In this document: piece after piece, positions 42,872 to 53,074 of the stretch
Numbering within the stretch: the stretch's first letter is position 1
How the letters are laid out: the number at the start of each line of letters is the position of its first letter
Assembly: GCA_021396245.1 (NCBI GenBank)
Contig: WNYE01000013.1
Location: 310,001-374,000, forward strand
Length of the DNA: 64,000 bases
From: Sporothrix humicola
Lineage: Eukaryota; Ascomycota; Sordariomycetes; Ophiostomatales; Ophiostomataceae
Reading direction: 5' to 3'
The notes under the pieces: model-generated
What the model was told of the DNA's origin: nothing
What the model saw: only the letters and a program-made list of their open reading frames with translations
Database searches by the model: none
Program-made: the position numbers and the translations under genes

Positions 42872-45478
42872 ATGGTCTGCGGAGCCCTGCGGCGCCAAGG
42901 CGCGCTGCAGCTCCGGGAACGCGCCGTTGTCGGCGGCTGCGGCGGCAGCGAGAAGCACGCTTTCGAGTCTTTTGCAACTCGGACGGGCCGGTCACAGACG
43001 GCAGCAACCTCTAGCCAGCTTTTTCAGACACGGTTACGACAGCCGGAGTCTCGGCGGTGTTTTAGCAGCTCCTGCTCCCGGCCGTCCCGCTCCTCCGAGC
43101 CGACCTCCCCCCTCCGGCCGGCGGTTTCTTCTCCGATCCAGAGCGCAGCAGCTTCGGCTTCTGGAAGCAGCAGTTTTCTCCTGAGAAACAGCTGTGCAGC
43201 CTTTGTGCGGCCGTCTGCCGGCCGTCCGAACAGCATACTATGGGACAGCGGGGCCGGTGGCAGCAGCAGTCCGTCTGCCGTCTCGGTGATTTCGTTCTTG
43301 CGGCGAATGTCAACAACACCCGCGCGGAGACAAGAAAATAAGCAGACAACGCTACCTTCACAATCCTCGACTACTCCATCCAAGACAACCCCCTCTACAC
43401 CAGCCAAGACTGGCGAGGCTGAGGTGCAGGACCACCTGGGCAAGCACGGCTTTCAGCGCAGCGAAAAGGCCGAAAAGGCAACCCAGGTCAACATGGCAGC
43501 TCGCCTGTCTCGCGAGGGAAAGAACACGAGCAAGGCCGGCTGGGGCGAGGTGTGGCGCCTGATCCGCATTGCCCGCCCCGAGTTCCGCTGGCTGGCCGTG
43601 GCTTTCGTGTTTCTGCTGTTCTCGTCGGGCGTGTCCATGTCGATTCCCTTCTCGGTCGGCCGTCTGCTAGATCTGGCCACAAAGGGCGGCGTCGACGATG
43701 TGCGCATATTGGGCCTGACCATGAACCAGTTCTTTGTTGCCTTTGGCGCCGTGCTCACCATTGGCGCCGCCGCCAGCTTCTTCCGCATCATCATCCTGCG
43801 CATCGTTGGCGAGCGCGTCGTGTCTCGTCTTCGTGCCCAGCTTTATCGCCGGACCTACACTCAGGATGCCGAGTTCTTCGACGCCAACCGTGTTGGTGAC
43901 CTGATCTCTCGTTTGAGCTCCGACACCGTCATTGTTGGCAAGAGTATCACACACAACCTGTCGGACGGCATGCGCGCCATTGTCAGCGGCTCGGCCGGTC
44001 TCGTGGCCATGATGTGGCTCAGCCCCAAGCTGACGTCCATTCTGCTCATCATGTTCCCGCCCATTGCGGTTGGCGCCGTCGTTTACGGCCGTGTCATCCG
44101 CAACATTTCGCGCCGCATCCAGCGCAACCTGGGCACGCTCACTAAGATCGCCGAGGAGCGCCTGGGCAACATCCGCACCAGCCAGGCTTTCGCCGGTGAG
44201 GTCCAGGAGGTCTCGCGCTACAACAAGCAGGTCCGCAAGATCTTTTCGTTGGGCCGCCGCGAGGCTCTAATCTCGGCCACCTACTTTGGCGCCAACGGCT
44301 GGTTCGGCAACATGACCATTCTGGCACTGCTGATTGTCGGCGGCAACCTGGTGCGCTATGGCCAAATGTCTGTTGGCGACTTGACGTCTTTCATGATGTA
44401 TACCGCCTTTGCAGGTTCAAGTATGTTTGGTATCTCCGGATTTTACTCAGAACTCATGAAGGGCGCCGGTGCAGCCACGCGGCTCTTTGAGCTGCTCGAC
44501 CGCGATCCCGGCATCCACACCACCGTTGGCTCCAAAGTCAAGTCAGCCCAAGGCCCCATCCGCTTCTCGAACGTGACGTTTGCCTACCCGACACGGCCGG
44601 CCGTCAACATTTTCCAGGGCCTAGACTTTGAGATTCCTTCGGGCAGCAACGTCTGCATTGTCGGTCCCTCGGGCGGTGGCAAATCGACAGTGGCCAGTCT
44701 GCTTCTGCGCTTCTATGACCCGTCCGAGGGCACCATTTCGATCAATGGCGTCGATGTCAAGTCCATGAATGTCAAGTCGCTGCGCCGCCGCATCGGCATG
44801 GTCGCACAGGAGCCTGTGCTGTTCTCGGGCACCATTGCCGAGAACATTTCCTACGGCAAGCCTGGGGCCACGCGCGCCGAGATTATCAATGCTGCCCAAA
44901 AGGCCAACTGCCAGTTCATCAGCGACTTCCCTGACGGCCTCGAGACGCACGTCGGCCCCCGCGGCGCCCAGCTATCTGGTGGCCAGAAGCAGCGCATCGC
45001 TATTGCCCGTGCACTCCTCAAAGACCCCGATATTCTGTTGCTTGACGAGGCCACATCTGCTCTCGACGCCGAGTCTGAGACGCTCGTCAACGCCGCCCTT
45101 GCTGAGCTGCTCAAGGGCAGCAGCACCACAATCTCCATTGCCCACCGCCTGTCCACGATCAAGCGCTCCGACCAGATTATCGTCCTGAGCAACCAGGGCA
45201 CCGTCGCCGAGATTGGCCGCTATGCCGACCTCAGCGCCAACCCCCACAGCGCCTTTAGCCGGCTGATGGAGTGGCAGATGAGCGGCGGCGAGGTCGCTCC
45301 TTCCCCTCCGCGCAACGACGGCCACGTCACCGAGAAGGAGCGCATCGAGGAGGATCTCGAGGAGCCCCTGCCTGAAGAGGAGGAGGAGGACCTGGAAGAG
45401 GACGAGGACGACGATGAGCACCACCGCAAGAAGTCGGCCACCAAGGTCAAGGACGTCATTCCCAAGATCAAGGTTTAG
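42872..45478 (+). CDS. MDL1: Mitochondrial inner-membrane ABC half-transporter Mdl1 (ABCB10 type)
   Basis: The 868-residue intronless product is a half-size ABC exporter. A very long N-terminal region (about 230 residues, rich in Ser, Arg, Ala and Thr) should act as mitochondrial presequence. The transmembrane domain spans about 235-530 and contains the FFDANRVGDLISRLSSDT loop typical of ABCB-type transporters. The nucleotide-binding domain has Walker A GPSGGGKST (about 598-606), a Q-loop, signature LSGGQKQR (about 701-708), Walker B ILLLDEAT and the H-loop AHRLST. The family exports peptides from the matrix. The C-terminus carries an acidic run (EEEEEDLEEDEDDDE) and a lysine-rich end. Atm1 was considered; the NBD text (AEIINAAQKANCQFISDFPDGLET) fits Mdl1 better. 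Confidence 0.92.
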   Translation: MVCGALRRQGALQLRERAVVGGCGGSEKHAFESFATRTGRSQTAATSSQLFQTRLRQPESRRCFSSSCSRPSRSSEPTSPLRPAVSSPIQSAAASASGSSSFLLRNSCAAFVRPSAGRPNSILWDSGAGGSSSPSAVSVISFLRRMSTTPARRQENKQTTLPSQSSTTPSKTTPSTPAKTGEAEVQDHLGKHGFQRSEKAEKATQVNMAARLSREGKNTSKAGWGEVWRLIRIARPEFRWLAVAFVFLLFSSGVSMSIPFSVGRLLDLATKGGVDDVRILGLTMNQFFVAFGAVLTIGAAASFFRIIILRIVGERVVSRLRAQLYRRTYTQDAEFFDANRVGDLISRLSSDTVIVGKSITHNLSDGMRAIVSGSAGLVAMMWLSPKLTSILLIMFPPIAVGAVVYGRVIRNISRRIQRNLGTLTKIAEERLGNIRTSQAFAGEVQEVSRYNKQVRKIFSLGRREALISATYFGANGWFGNMTILALLIVGGNLVRYGQMSVGDLTSFMMYTAFAGSSMFGISGFYSELMKGAGAATRLFELLDRDPGIHTTVGSKVKSAQGPIRFSNVTFAYPTRPAVNIFQGLDFEIPSGSNVCIVGPSGGGKSTVASLLLRFYDPSEGTISINGVDVKSMNVKSLRRRIGMVAQEPVLFSGTIAENISYGKPGATRAEIINAAQKANCQFISDFPDGLETHVGPRGAQLSGGQKQRIAIARALLKDPDILLLDEATSALDAESETLVNAALAELLKGSSTTISIAHRLSTIKRSDQIIVLSNQGTVAEIGRYADLSANPHSAFSRLMEWQMSGGEVAPSPPRNDGHVTEKERIEEDLEEPLPEEEEEDLEEDEDDDEHHRKKSATKVKDVIPKIKV

Positions 45479-46344
45479 GTGGGTGTAGGTGATACTTCTG
45501 TTGACTGCTTTCTTTCCTATGTTTCTGGGCGGTATTCTTATTCTGCGTCGCATCTTGCATCTTCTTCATAAAATAGAAAACCGGGGGATGGGCGGCTGGT
45601 GGAAGGGCAACGGACAGACCACTCCACTTTCAACACACAAAAACATTATCAACATTGGGTTTGGTTAAAGGGGGGCATATATCTGATATTCTTCTGTTTC
45701 TATTTGTTTTACATCTTTGGAGTTGCATGAGCCATCTACTAAATGGTCGGGTTGGCTCCTTGTACTGTATCTATTGTATTTCAACATTTCTCTCCATATT
45801 CCTGTACTTATTGTCTTTGGTCACAGTTTTGTTCTGTGAAAAACTCTACTCGATACCACTCCCCGTCAAATACGAATAAATAAATAATATTGTACAAAAT
45901 AGGGAACTGCGTTGTTGTATTTGGTTTTATTTATTTTATGAATTTATTTCATTAAAACTAAGATCTATATTTACATCAAAGTACGACGTATTGAATGTAG
46001 TAGTTTTGTATTTTTTCATTATCCCCTTTTCCTTTTTCAATAGAAAAAGATAAAAAATAAAAAATAAAAAATAAAAAATAAAAAATAAAACTTAAGATTA
46101 TTAGATGAAAAGTAAGTGATATTTTCATACTAGATAATTCCTTCGCCAGTAATGTTTATGCTCGTCTTCCAAAATCCCGCCCATGATTCTATTTTTTGGT
46201 TTTCGAAAGAGAATTAATGACCGCCCCTGACGTACCCGTAGACGCCGAAAACAAAATAACACCAAAATCAGAAGTCCGTACTATCGAAATAAGTAGATAC
46301 ATTTGTAATACATGTTCACCGAGGAACCTGTGCCGCCATCCCTC
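45479..46344. other. Intergenic: convergent 3' ends of MDL1 and TFA1
   Basis: 866 bp and the most AT-rich part of the window, especially 45880-46110. It contains the TAAAAAA heptamer array listed separately. No coding character. Confidence 0.7.
46051..46090. repeat. TAAAAAA heptamer microsatellite
   Basis: Five perfect TAAAAAA units followed by a partial one lie about 255 bp beyond the TFA1 stop codon in convergent intergenic DNA. Length variation between strains would be expected. Confidence 0.92.
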
Positions 46345-47857
46345 TCATACGTCCTCAAACTCGAATTCTTCCTCATCCTCGTCACTGTCCTCGGCCTTTA
46401 TCGGCGCCTTGACAGGCTCTTCCACCTTCTGCTTCTTGGGAGAGCCTGTGGGACTTGGCGGGTCGGACATGGCCTCGCGCTTCAGGCTGTTCTGGGAGTG
46501 GGCTTGCCGCAATGGCGAGGGTGCTTTGGGCAGCGTGCTGCCGTTTCCGGCGCCATACGGTGTGGACCGTGGCGGCGAAGCAGGATTTCGTGGCGGCGCC
46601 AGACCGCCCGAGCTCGCTGGTGTGCCTGCCCCAGAATTGTTGTTTGTCTGCACCACGTCCTCAAACATGGCCTCATCGTCTTCGTCGTCATCCTCTTCTT
46701 CGTCATCGTCGTCGTCGTCATTGTTGTTCTTCTGCGCCTCCTCGGCAGCCTGTTTCTTGAGCCGCGAGAAGTAGTCATCAATGTCGGCTTCGGCTGCGGT
46801 GTCTGTCTTGGCCTTGATCGTCGGGTCCTTGACATCGTCATCGAATGACTTGACACCGGCGGCCAGGTCTGTCTTGAACGCGGCGCCTGTAATCGTACTA
46901 TTGGACATCCAGCTGGGCAGCGCGTTCTGCTGGGCCACGCGCTCGCGCTGTGCGCGCTCTTCAGCCTTTTCTTCCTCGGAGGGCCCGTTTCCGGCTTGGA
47001 TTGATACGGACAGCGTGCTGGGGCCCGTGTTGGCCATACCCTTGACGGCTGTCGGCCGGTTCATGGCGTCGACGCCGACGCTGGTGTGTGTCTGGTGTGT
47101 CGAGTCGCGCATGACGGCGCGGCGGCTGTTAAAGGCCGTCTCAAAGTCGTTGTCGGGCACGACGACGCTATCGATCTTGGGCAGTAAATCGGTAATAAAC
47201 TTGAACTGGTTGTTCATGCGCGTGCTCCGCTCATGGCCACCCGACTCGCCGCCCTTGCCATGCTTCAGAACTGAGCCGCAGCGGTGGCACAAGAAGCCCT
47301 CCGGGCCGACCTTGTCCAAGACTTCCATCTGGGTCCACTCGGCCTTGCAAAAGTCGCAAAAGTACTCCTTCTTCTCGCTCGGGGCCACGACGGGGCCCTG
47401 GAGGTCCTTGTCGATCTTGTAGACGCGCCACTTGATGGCGTCAATCGTCTGGCGGTAGTCGATGTAGTAGTATGTGCGGTTGTTGGGCCGCTGCTGGCCC
47501 TCACGGAGCTCTGACCGTAGGTGGCTAAGGGGGTTAGCAGACGTCAAGGCAACGAATAGAGGACAGAAAGTGGCCGTACGATGCGAGCAGGCGATCTTCC
47601 TTGAGCTTCTGGCACATCTTGTGGAGATCTTTGATGTTCATACTGATCAGGTATGCCAAATCGTCGTCCCGTAGTCTGCAGTCAGGCGGACAGAGCGTCA
47701 GCATCAAATTTCAAACACAGTTCCCATTCTGTACATGTTCCCTTCCGGAAAGGAAAACATACGCCGAGTGAATCACGAGCGCATCGATGATGAGAATGTG
47801 CTTCGTCTCGTAGAACGCCCGTACAACGGAGCGCACCAGAGTTTTTGCGAGATCCAT
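46345..47857 (-). CDS. TFA1: TFIIE alpha subunit
   Basis: Gene model on the minus strand: exons 47763-47857, 47580-47675 and 46345-47524, 456 residues. It is the large subunit of the general transcription factor TFIIE, which recruits and stimulates TFIIH at RNA polymerase II promoters. The N-terminal winged helix (about 1-105) starts MDLAKTLVRSVVRAFYE and holds LRDDDLAYLISMNIKDLHK. A four-cysteine zinc ribbon follows (CDFC and CHRC pairs, about 118-146). The C-terminal half is acidic and low complexity, with a long Asp/Glu run near residue 350 and an EDEEEFEFED end, the type of acidic tail that contacts TFIIH. Introns are 55 and 87 nt with consensus ends. Confidence 0.93.
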
Positions 47858-48817
47858 GATGAAGGATATGGAGGAGGGCAGTCGTGGATGGATAGAGGAG
47901 GAGGCGTAGAAGTAAGGAGGAAGTGAGACGTTCGAGGAAGACGAGAAGATGAGAACGACGGAGATGGAGAGGCGAAGAGGAGAAGCAGCGATGCGCTACC
48001 GAGACACAGCAGAAACACTGGTCATGATTCAAGGGCGAGATCGCGCGATGAACTCGTATCGGGGTGTGCGCAGCGGCAGAGGGTGGATGGGAAGAGGTCG
48101 AAGCTGAAGCTGAAGCCAAATTGATCGAAATCGAGAAAAAAAGCGAAATCGACAGGCAGGCAGCGAAAGCCCTGAATGCGTCGAGGCCGTCAGGACGATT
48201 TCGTAAGAAGGAAGACCTGCGGAAGAGACACACTCTTCAGTTGAGCGACGCGCGAGACGATGGGATGGCGTGCGGTTCCGTCGTCGATGTTGTCGCGTGG
48301 TCGTCGTAAAAGGATGAAAGAAAGGCAATAGGTTAAAATTCAAGGTTGGATGGAAGCTCTCCAAAAAGGCACCAGAAGCTTATGGCAGCCGCATCAGGCA
48401 AAGGGACCCACAGGGGCGACAAAGGCTGGCACTTTCCTTTCGGTGGCTGCAGGGAGGTGTCGCGCTAGTACAACAGCGGGGAAGGAGCGACCACGAACAA
48501 AGCTCCAACACCTCAATGTCAATAAATTTGAGAAATACTCATGAAAGACCTTTAAAGTTTATGAAGCGCTCTGTTTTCAGGTGAAAGAGGTTACATGAAA
48601 GATATTTTTGTTTCTTGCAAGAAGACAGTCGGGTACAATATGCATATGCTACCGACCTATATCAACAACCTATGGCAGCCTTTGCCAAATGCAAAATCCA
48701 AGATGGAGAAAGAAAAGATGGACAAGAAAGAAAATATGGCAGAATATACTTCGAAAAATGAACAGATAAACTACAGTAGATTGAGAAAATCCGCACACCG
48801 CACTTTTCACAAATTTC
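47858..48817. other. Intergenic: TFA1 promoter and gtaA 3' flank
   Basis: 960 bp between two minus-strand genes. The first 450 bp next to TFA1 is purine-rich on the plus strand and fits its C/T-rich leader; the part from 48540 to 48800 is AT-rich and fits the gtaA 3' end. No supported gene. Confidence 0.65.
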
Positions 48818-51376
48818 TTACAGCTCGCCCATTCCCGGCGCAGGGCGCTTCGTCGTGCCGCCAGCACCGGCCATGAAGGGCGAGCGGTCAGCATCGAGGA
48901 CGGCCTGGACGTCCAATTCGGCCGGCGCAGTTTCCTCGTTCAAGAAAGCGAGCGCCTCCACGGCCTTGCCGCCACAAGCGCGCTCAAGGGCCAGGAACGC
49001 AAAGTGGCCGCCGACGACAGGACGGGCACGGAACTTGAGGCCGCCAGGGTAGCCGCCGTTGCCCTCGGTCTCGTACAGATCGGTAAAAGGCTCAGTCGTC
49101 TCGGTCTCGTTGAGCCAGTGGGCGACGCTGGTCAGGATCTCGGCACGAGTCGTCTTGCTGGTGATGGCGGCGGCAAAGAACTCCCAGTCGCTCTTGGTGT
49201 ACAAGTGGCGGCTGTCGAGGGGCAGGCCGTAGCGCTGGAGCACGTTGTGGTACCAGTCGCTCTGCATCTTGTAGATCTTGTCGGGGATGAAGACGGAGCC
49301 GCCAGTGTTGGACTTGGGACTCTCGTCATCACCCAGGGGCGTCTGGCTGTCTTCACCGACAACGGCCGCCGACGCCGACTTGGAGTCCGAGGGAATGTGG
49401 AAGCAAAGCAGCGAGTCCGCGTACAGGTTGTACAGCGTCGTCCACGAGCCGTACCAGTCGTACGCGAGCTTGGCGTGCGTGCCGTCGCGCGAGATACCGT
49501 ATTCCTGCCACTTGGTAATGTACTCCTCGGACACATTGCGGTAGTGCTCGGCGTCCTCCTTCTCGCCCAAGACTTCAGCAATCTCGCTCATGGCGCGAAT
49601 ACCAATAATGCCCTTGAGCGCTAGGTTTGTTTGGTACGCCAGCCAGCCCGCGAAGTCATCGGTCGACAGCTGCCAGCGCGGAATAAGTGACTCACGCACC
49701 AGGTAGCCCGTCCACTGCTTCCAGAGCTTGTACGACCGGGCGACCCACTCCTTGGCCTCTTTCTGACCCGTTCTCGACGCGCCGCCCCACGGCCGGTCAA
49801 TTCCGTTGACGCTGATGTACTGCATCTGCTCGTCGGTCAGGTCGAGGCGGTTGGCGGCCGTGACCTGGGCCATGATGGAAGCGTCGGGCGTGTTGTAGGC
49901 GGGCGTGGTGTCGTACTTGAAAGCGTTAACCAAAGCCAGGCCCATGATGAGCATGTTGCCGCACTCCTCGACGGGCATGTACTCATCGTGGCCGTCGTTG
50001 TGGCCGGTCTGGTTGGGGAAGTGGTAGCCCAGATCGTGCATGCTGTAGTCGTTGGGGTACTGGCCGCTCAGCTGGTGCTCAAGAAGAGGCTCGAGCAGGT
50101 AGGCCAGCCAGCGCGGGTTGGTGTACAGGAAGAAGGGGAACGACGGGAAGATGACGTCGACGGTCTGGCAGTTGCCGTTGGACGAGATCTCCTTGAGGAA
50201 CAGAAGCGGGTTCTCGGGCGTGCCGGAGAATTCAGTTGCACCGAGAACCTGGCGGGCAGAAAGCGAGGCAATCTCTTCGTACTCCTTGGAGCCGGACTCA
50301 AAGGCGTCCTTGGAGAGCTGCTCCGAGTACTTGGCAGCGAGCGTCGTGGCTGCAGCGAAATCATCGTAGTGGTACTGGATCAGGTCGTCCGTCTCCGGGA
50401 TGTAGCTGGCCCAGAGCGGGCGCATGTATGTGAGGCCACGGGCCGACGCATACTGCACAACAGGGTCCTGGATCAGGGCAAAAGTAAAGAGGGCACTGTC
50501 CTGCGACACAGTTTTGTCCTTGCCCTTGCTGGCGAGGTGGAACGACTTGGAAAACGCAAAGATGGGCTCCTGTTCCATGATACGGCGGAACTCATTGTCG
50601 TTGGCGTTGCCGAGCGTGCCGGTGCGGGCAAACTTAGTGCGAATCTGCGCGGACACGCCGCTCTCGTGCTTGACGGACTCGGGCGCCGAAAAGTAGAGTG
50701 TGCCCCACTCAGCGCGGTCAGCAAACTCGGTGAACAGCTGCTGTTCGGCACGAGACACCAGCCACGTCTTGATGGGTTTGCTGCTGCTGCGGAAGTCGCC
50801 AAAGTTCTTGGCCGTGGCCTTGTGGCTGGCCTGGTTGAGGCCCCACTGGATCCGGTTGTCGCGGTTGCCGCTGACCCATTCGCCGTTCAAATCGAGGTAG
50901 ATGTCGACATCGAAGCTGCCCTCCACAATCACGTTGAGGTAGGCCGCCGGGATGGACTGCCGGAAAGTCGACGTGGGTGTAATGGGTGACAAAAACGAAA
51001 GAATCACCTTAAGCTTGTCCTCTGCAGGGCCAGGCAAAAGGTATGTCAAGTTGGTCGTCGAAGCGTCAAATGTAGCGCCCAAGAACTCAGGGTAGGAAAC
51101 CGTAAACTTCTTGTCCTGGCGGGACAGAGAGTCCTGCGGGCGGCCAAGCAGCGGGTAGACATTGTGGGTGTCGGGCACAGAGGCCATGACCGAAAATCCG
51201 ACGCTGTGGCCGGTCCAGAAGATGGGCCATTTCTCCCAAGGTTTCCCGCGGGCACCTGTCTGCCAGATGCTGAGGTAGGGATTGCGGACTAGGAGCGGGA
51301 GGACCGGCGGCGTCAGGGTCGAGGCGGTAACGACAGAGACGTAGGTCAACGTTGCAAGAAGAGTAGTGAACTGCAT
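48818..51376 (-). CDS. gtaA: Secreted glutaminase of GtaA type
   Basis: The 852-residue intronless product starts with a signal peptide (about 1-19, FTTLLATLTYVSVVTAS) and should be extracellular or wall-bound. It matches the fungal GtaA family (DUF5127, DUF4965 and DUF1793 regions), which hydrolyses glutamine to glutamate and ammonia. Characteristic pieces are LVRNPYLSIWQTG near the start, the central DVIFPSFPFFLYTNPRWLAY, the LSGQYPNDYSMHDLGYHFPN and MPVEECGNMLIMGLA blocks, and a C-terminal YNLYADSLL segment. Members are often found as secreted nitrogen-scavenging enzymes. Just upstream of its ATG lies a dense set of GATA-factor sites, which fits nitrogen control. It is unrelated in sequence to the second glutaminase at 60.4 kb. 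Confidence 0.9.
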   Translation of the reverse strand: MQFTTLLATLTYVSVVTASTLTPPVLPLLVRNPYLSIWQTGARGKPWEKWPIFWTGHSVGFSVMASVPDTHNVYPLLGRPQDSLSRQDKKFTVSYPEFLGATFDASTTNLTYLLPGPAEDKLKVILSFLSPITPTSTFRQSIPAAYLNVIVEGSFDVDIYLDLNGEWVSGNRDNRIQWGLNQASHKATAKNFGDFRSSSKPIKTWLVSRAEQQLFTEFADRAEWGTLYFSAPESVKHESGVSAQIRTKFARTGTLGNANDNEFRRIMEQEPIFAFSKSFHLASKGKDKTVSQDSALFTFALIQDPVVQYASARGLTYMRPLWASYIPETDDLIQYHYDDFAAATTLAAKYSEQLSKDAFESGSKEYEEIASLSARQVLGATEFSGTPENPLLFLKEISSNGNCQTVDVIFPSFPFFLYTNPRWLAYLLEPLLEHQLSGQYPNDYSMHDLGYHFPNQTGHNDGHDEYMPVEECGNMLIMGLALVNAFKYDTTPAYNTPDASIMAQVTAANRLDLTDEQMQYISVNGIDRPWGGASRTGQKEAKEWVARSYKLWKQWTGYLVRESLIPRWQLSTDDFAGWLAYQTNLALKGIIGIRAMSEIAEVLGEKEDAEHYRNVSEEYITKWQEYGISRDGTHAKLAYDWYGSWTTLYNLYADSLLCFHIPSDSKSASAAVVGEDSQTPLGDDESPKSNTGGSVFIPDKIYKMQSDWYHNVLQRYGLPLDSRHLYTKSDWEFFAAAITSKTTRAEILTSVAHWLNETETTEPFTDLYETEGNGGYPGGLKFRARPVVGGHFAFLALERACGGKAVEALAFLNEETAPAELDVQAVLDADRSPFMAGAGGTTKRPAPGMGEL

Positions 51377-52446
51377 GATGGCGATAGAGATAGGGCTGCC
51401 GATAATGTCGATAATGACGATGTTGGCGGGGCGAGTGCTCGCTTGAGGGGGGCCGCTGTGGGCCTGTGGAGCATACGCCGAAGACGACGAAGGCGAAGAG
51501 GACGAGATTGATAAATGAAGCCTGAGGTCGGAAGAATGAAAGGGAGATAAAAGGAGACAAAAGATCTCAAATGAGGCTTAACTTGGAAACGATGAAACTC
51601 GCAGAGCTCATAGGGAAAACGAAACGCTATCCAGCAGCACGCCGAATCCAAAGGTACTACGGGAAGCAAAAAGGAAGAGAAAACAGAAAGGAAAAAGAAA
51701 AGAAAAGGAAGAGAAGAGGAGGAAACAAAGGATGCAGGTCAGAAATGCAGACGAACCAAAAAGACCAAAAACCAGGATCAAAGGAACACAAAGCAGGGCA
51801 GGATCGGGGAAATCGAAAAGAGGAGAGGATCGAATGGCGAGACATTAAACGAGGGAAGGAGGCAGGAGCGCCCAATTCCTGCCCAGTAAGGAGGTCAGCC
51901 CGTCACAGGAAAGAGCGGGAACAAAGCTGTGTTTCCAAGCTTACCCCACACTTTCAGGGCCATTTCAGTCAGGTGCGCGTGGTCAGAGGGGCGCGGATGA
52001 CGGCAGGCGCAGCCCACTAGCCGCTCTGCGTGCAGCACCCTTTTCATACCCCGCAGAATGCGCAGAACAGATGGGGAAGGTGCGCACCTGCACCGACGTC
52101 CTCGCTTCCACACGATGGGATCTCGATATGCAACAAAGTGAAAGATTGAAGACAATCTCTCGACTTCATTTATTCAATTCTTCAACTTCGATCATCGATA
52201 TATGCGAGGTCTCACAAAGCTGGACCTATGTGGTAAGTGCACTTGTCAAAGAGAAAGAATAGTTCATTACACGTATCTATGATATTCTATATGTTTGCAT
52301 GGCCATCGCAAAGGGCCATTAGATGTTCATCTTTTAAACAACGAACAGACTTTTATATCTCCAGTCCTTGTGGTCTAGCGCCACAGAAGTCAACCATGTG
52401 GCGTGGCAACATGCGTTCCGGACCGCCCCGCCCCGTCTCGATTCGT
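51377..52446. other. Intergenic: gtaA promoter and NAT3 3' flank
   Basis: 1.07 kb between two minus-strand genes. 51500-51870 is strongly purine-rich on the plus strand, so a C/T-rich gtaA leader or promoter. Besides the GATA cluster near 51382-51414 there are TGATAA at 51509 and AGATAA at 51545. No supported gene. Confidence 0.65.
51382..51414 (+). promoter_or_regulatory. Cluster of four HGATAR (GATA-factor) sites upstream of gtaA
   Basis: Four matches to HGATAR lie in 33 bp, all in the same orientation: CGATAG 51382, AGATAG 51388, CGATAA 51400 and CGATAA 51409. They are 6-38 nt upstream of the gtaA ATG. HGATAR is the core site of AreA/NIT2-type nitrogen regulators, whose targets include amide-nitrogen scavenging genes. 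The closeness to the ATG means they may be in the leader, so function is uncertain. Confidence 0.5.
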
Positions 52447-53074
52447 TTACCACACATCGTAGGGCTCGACCTCGTGCTTTTCGCCATCGTCGCGGATGTG
52501 CTGCAGCTTGACGTCCCGCTTCATGGCCTTGCGCATATCGTATGCATCCTCACTGTCCTTGCTCGGGTCTGTCGAGTGGTCGCCGTAGTAGTCCTTGACC
52601 ACACGGAACACGCTGTAGCCCATGTTCTTGTAAAAGGCAATTGCCTTGTCGTTTGTGACACGCACGAAAAGGTCGACAAACCAGGCGTCGTTTGCGTCTG
52701 CTGCCGCCTCGAGCTGCTCACTTAGTAGCCGGCCGATGCCTAGCCGCCGTGCCTCGGGGGCAATCGTGATCGCCGTAATGTGTGCGTGCCAGGGAAGGTA
52801 GTGTTCGGAGTATTTGTATTCGTTTGGGGAGGATTCAAGCTTGCCCATGACTGGGGAGTTAGCGGGGTGACTTGGGAGTGAAGGATATGAGAGGACCTGA
52901 CGTACTGTAGCCAATGATGTTGCCATCGGCGTCCTCGGCGACTTGGAACAATGCCGGCCATTTTGCATAGTATTGGAGGTAAAAAGAGAGCTCGTATGTC
53001 TCGGTGTAGCGGTCGAGATTGCACTTTGCGAGCTTGTTGAGGTCGCTGGGCTGGAACCTCCGGAAGTTGGCCAT
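52447..53074 (-). CDS. NAT3: N-terminal acetyltransferase NatB catalytic subunit
   Basis: Gene model on the minus strand: exons 52906-53074 and 52447-52850, 190 residues. It is the GNAT-fold enzyme (Naa20/Nat3) that, with Mdm20, acetylates nascent chains starting Met-Asp, Met-Glu or Met-Asn at the ribosome. The N-terminus reads RRFQPSDLNKLAKCNLD, followed by TETYELSFYLQYYAKWP, both typical of Naa20. The acetyl-CoA loop is RRLGIG (about residues 90-96) and the last conserved block is VRVTNDKAIAFYKNMGYSVF. The intron has a GTACGT donor and its join gives GYIMGKLE as in the family. The C-terminal 35 residues are charged and less conserved. Confidence 0.93.

Noticed and set aside
49988..50989. 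333-codon plus-strand frame opposite gtaA
   Set aside because: Antisense shadow of a well-supported gene.
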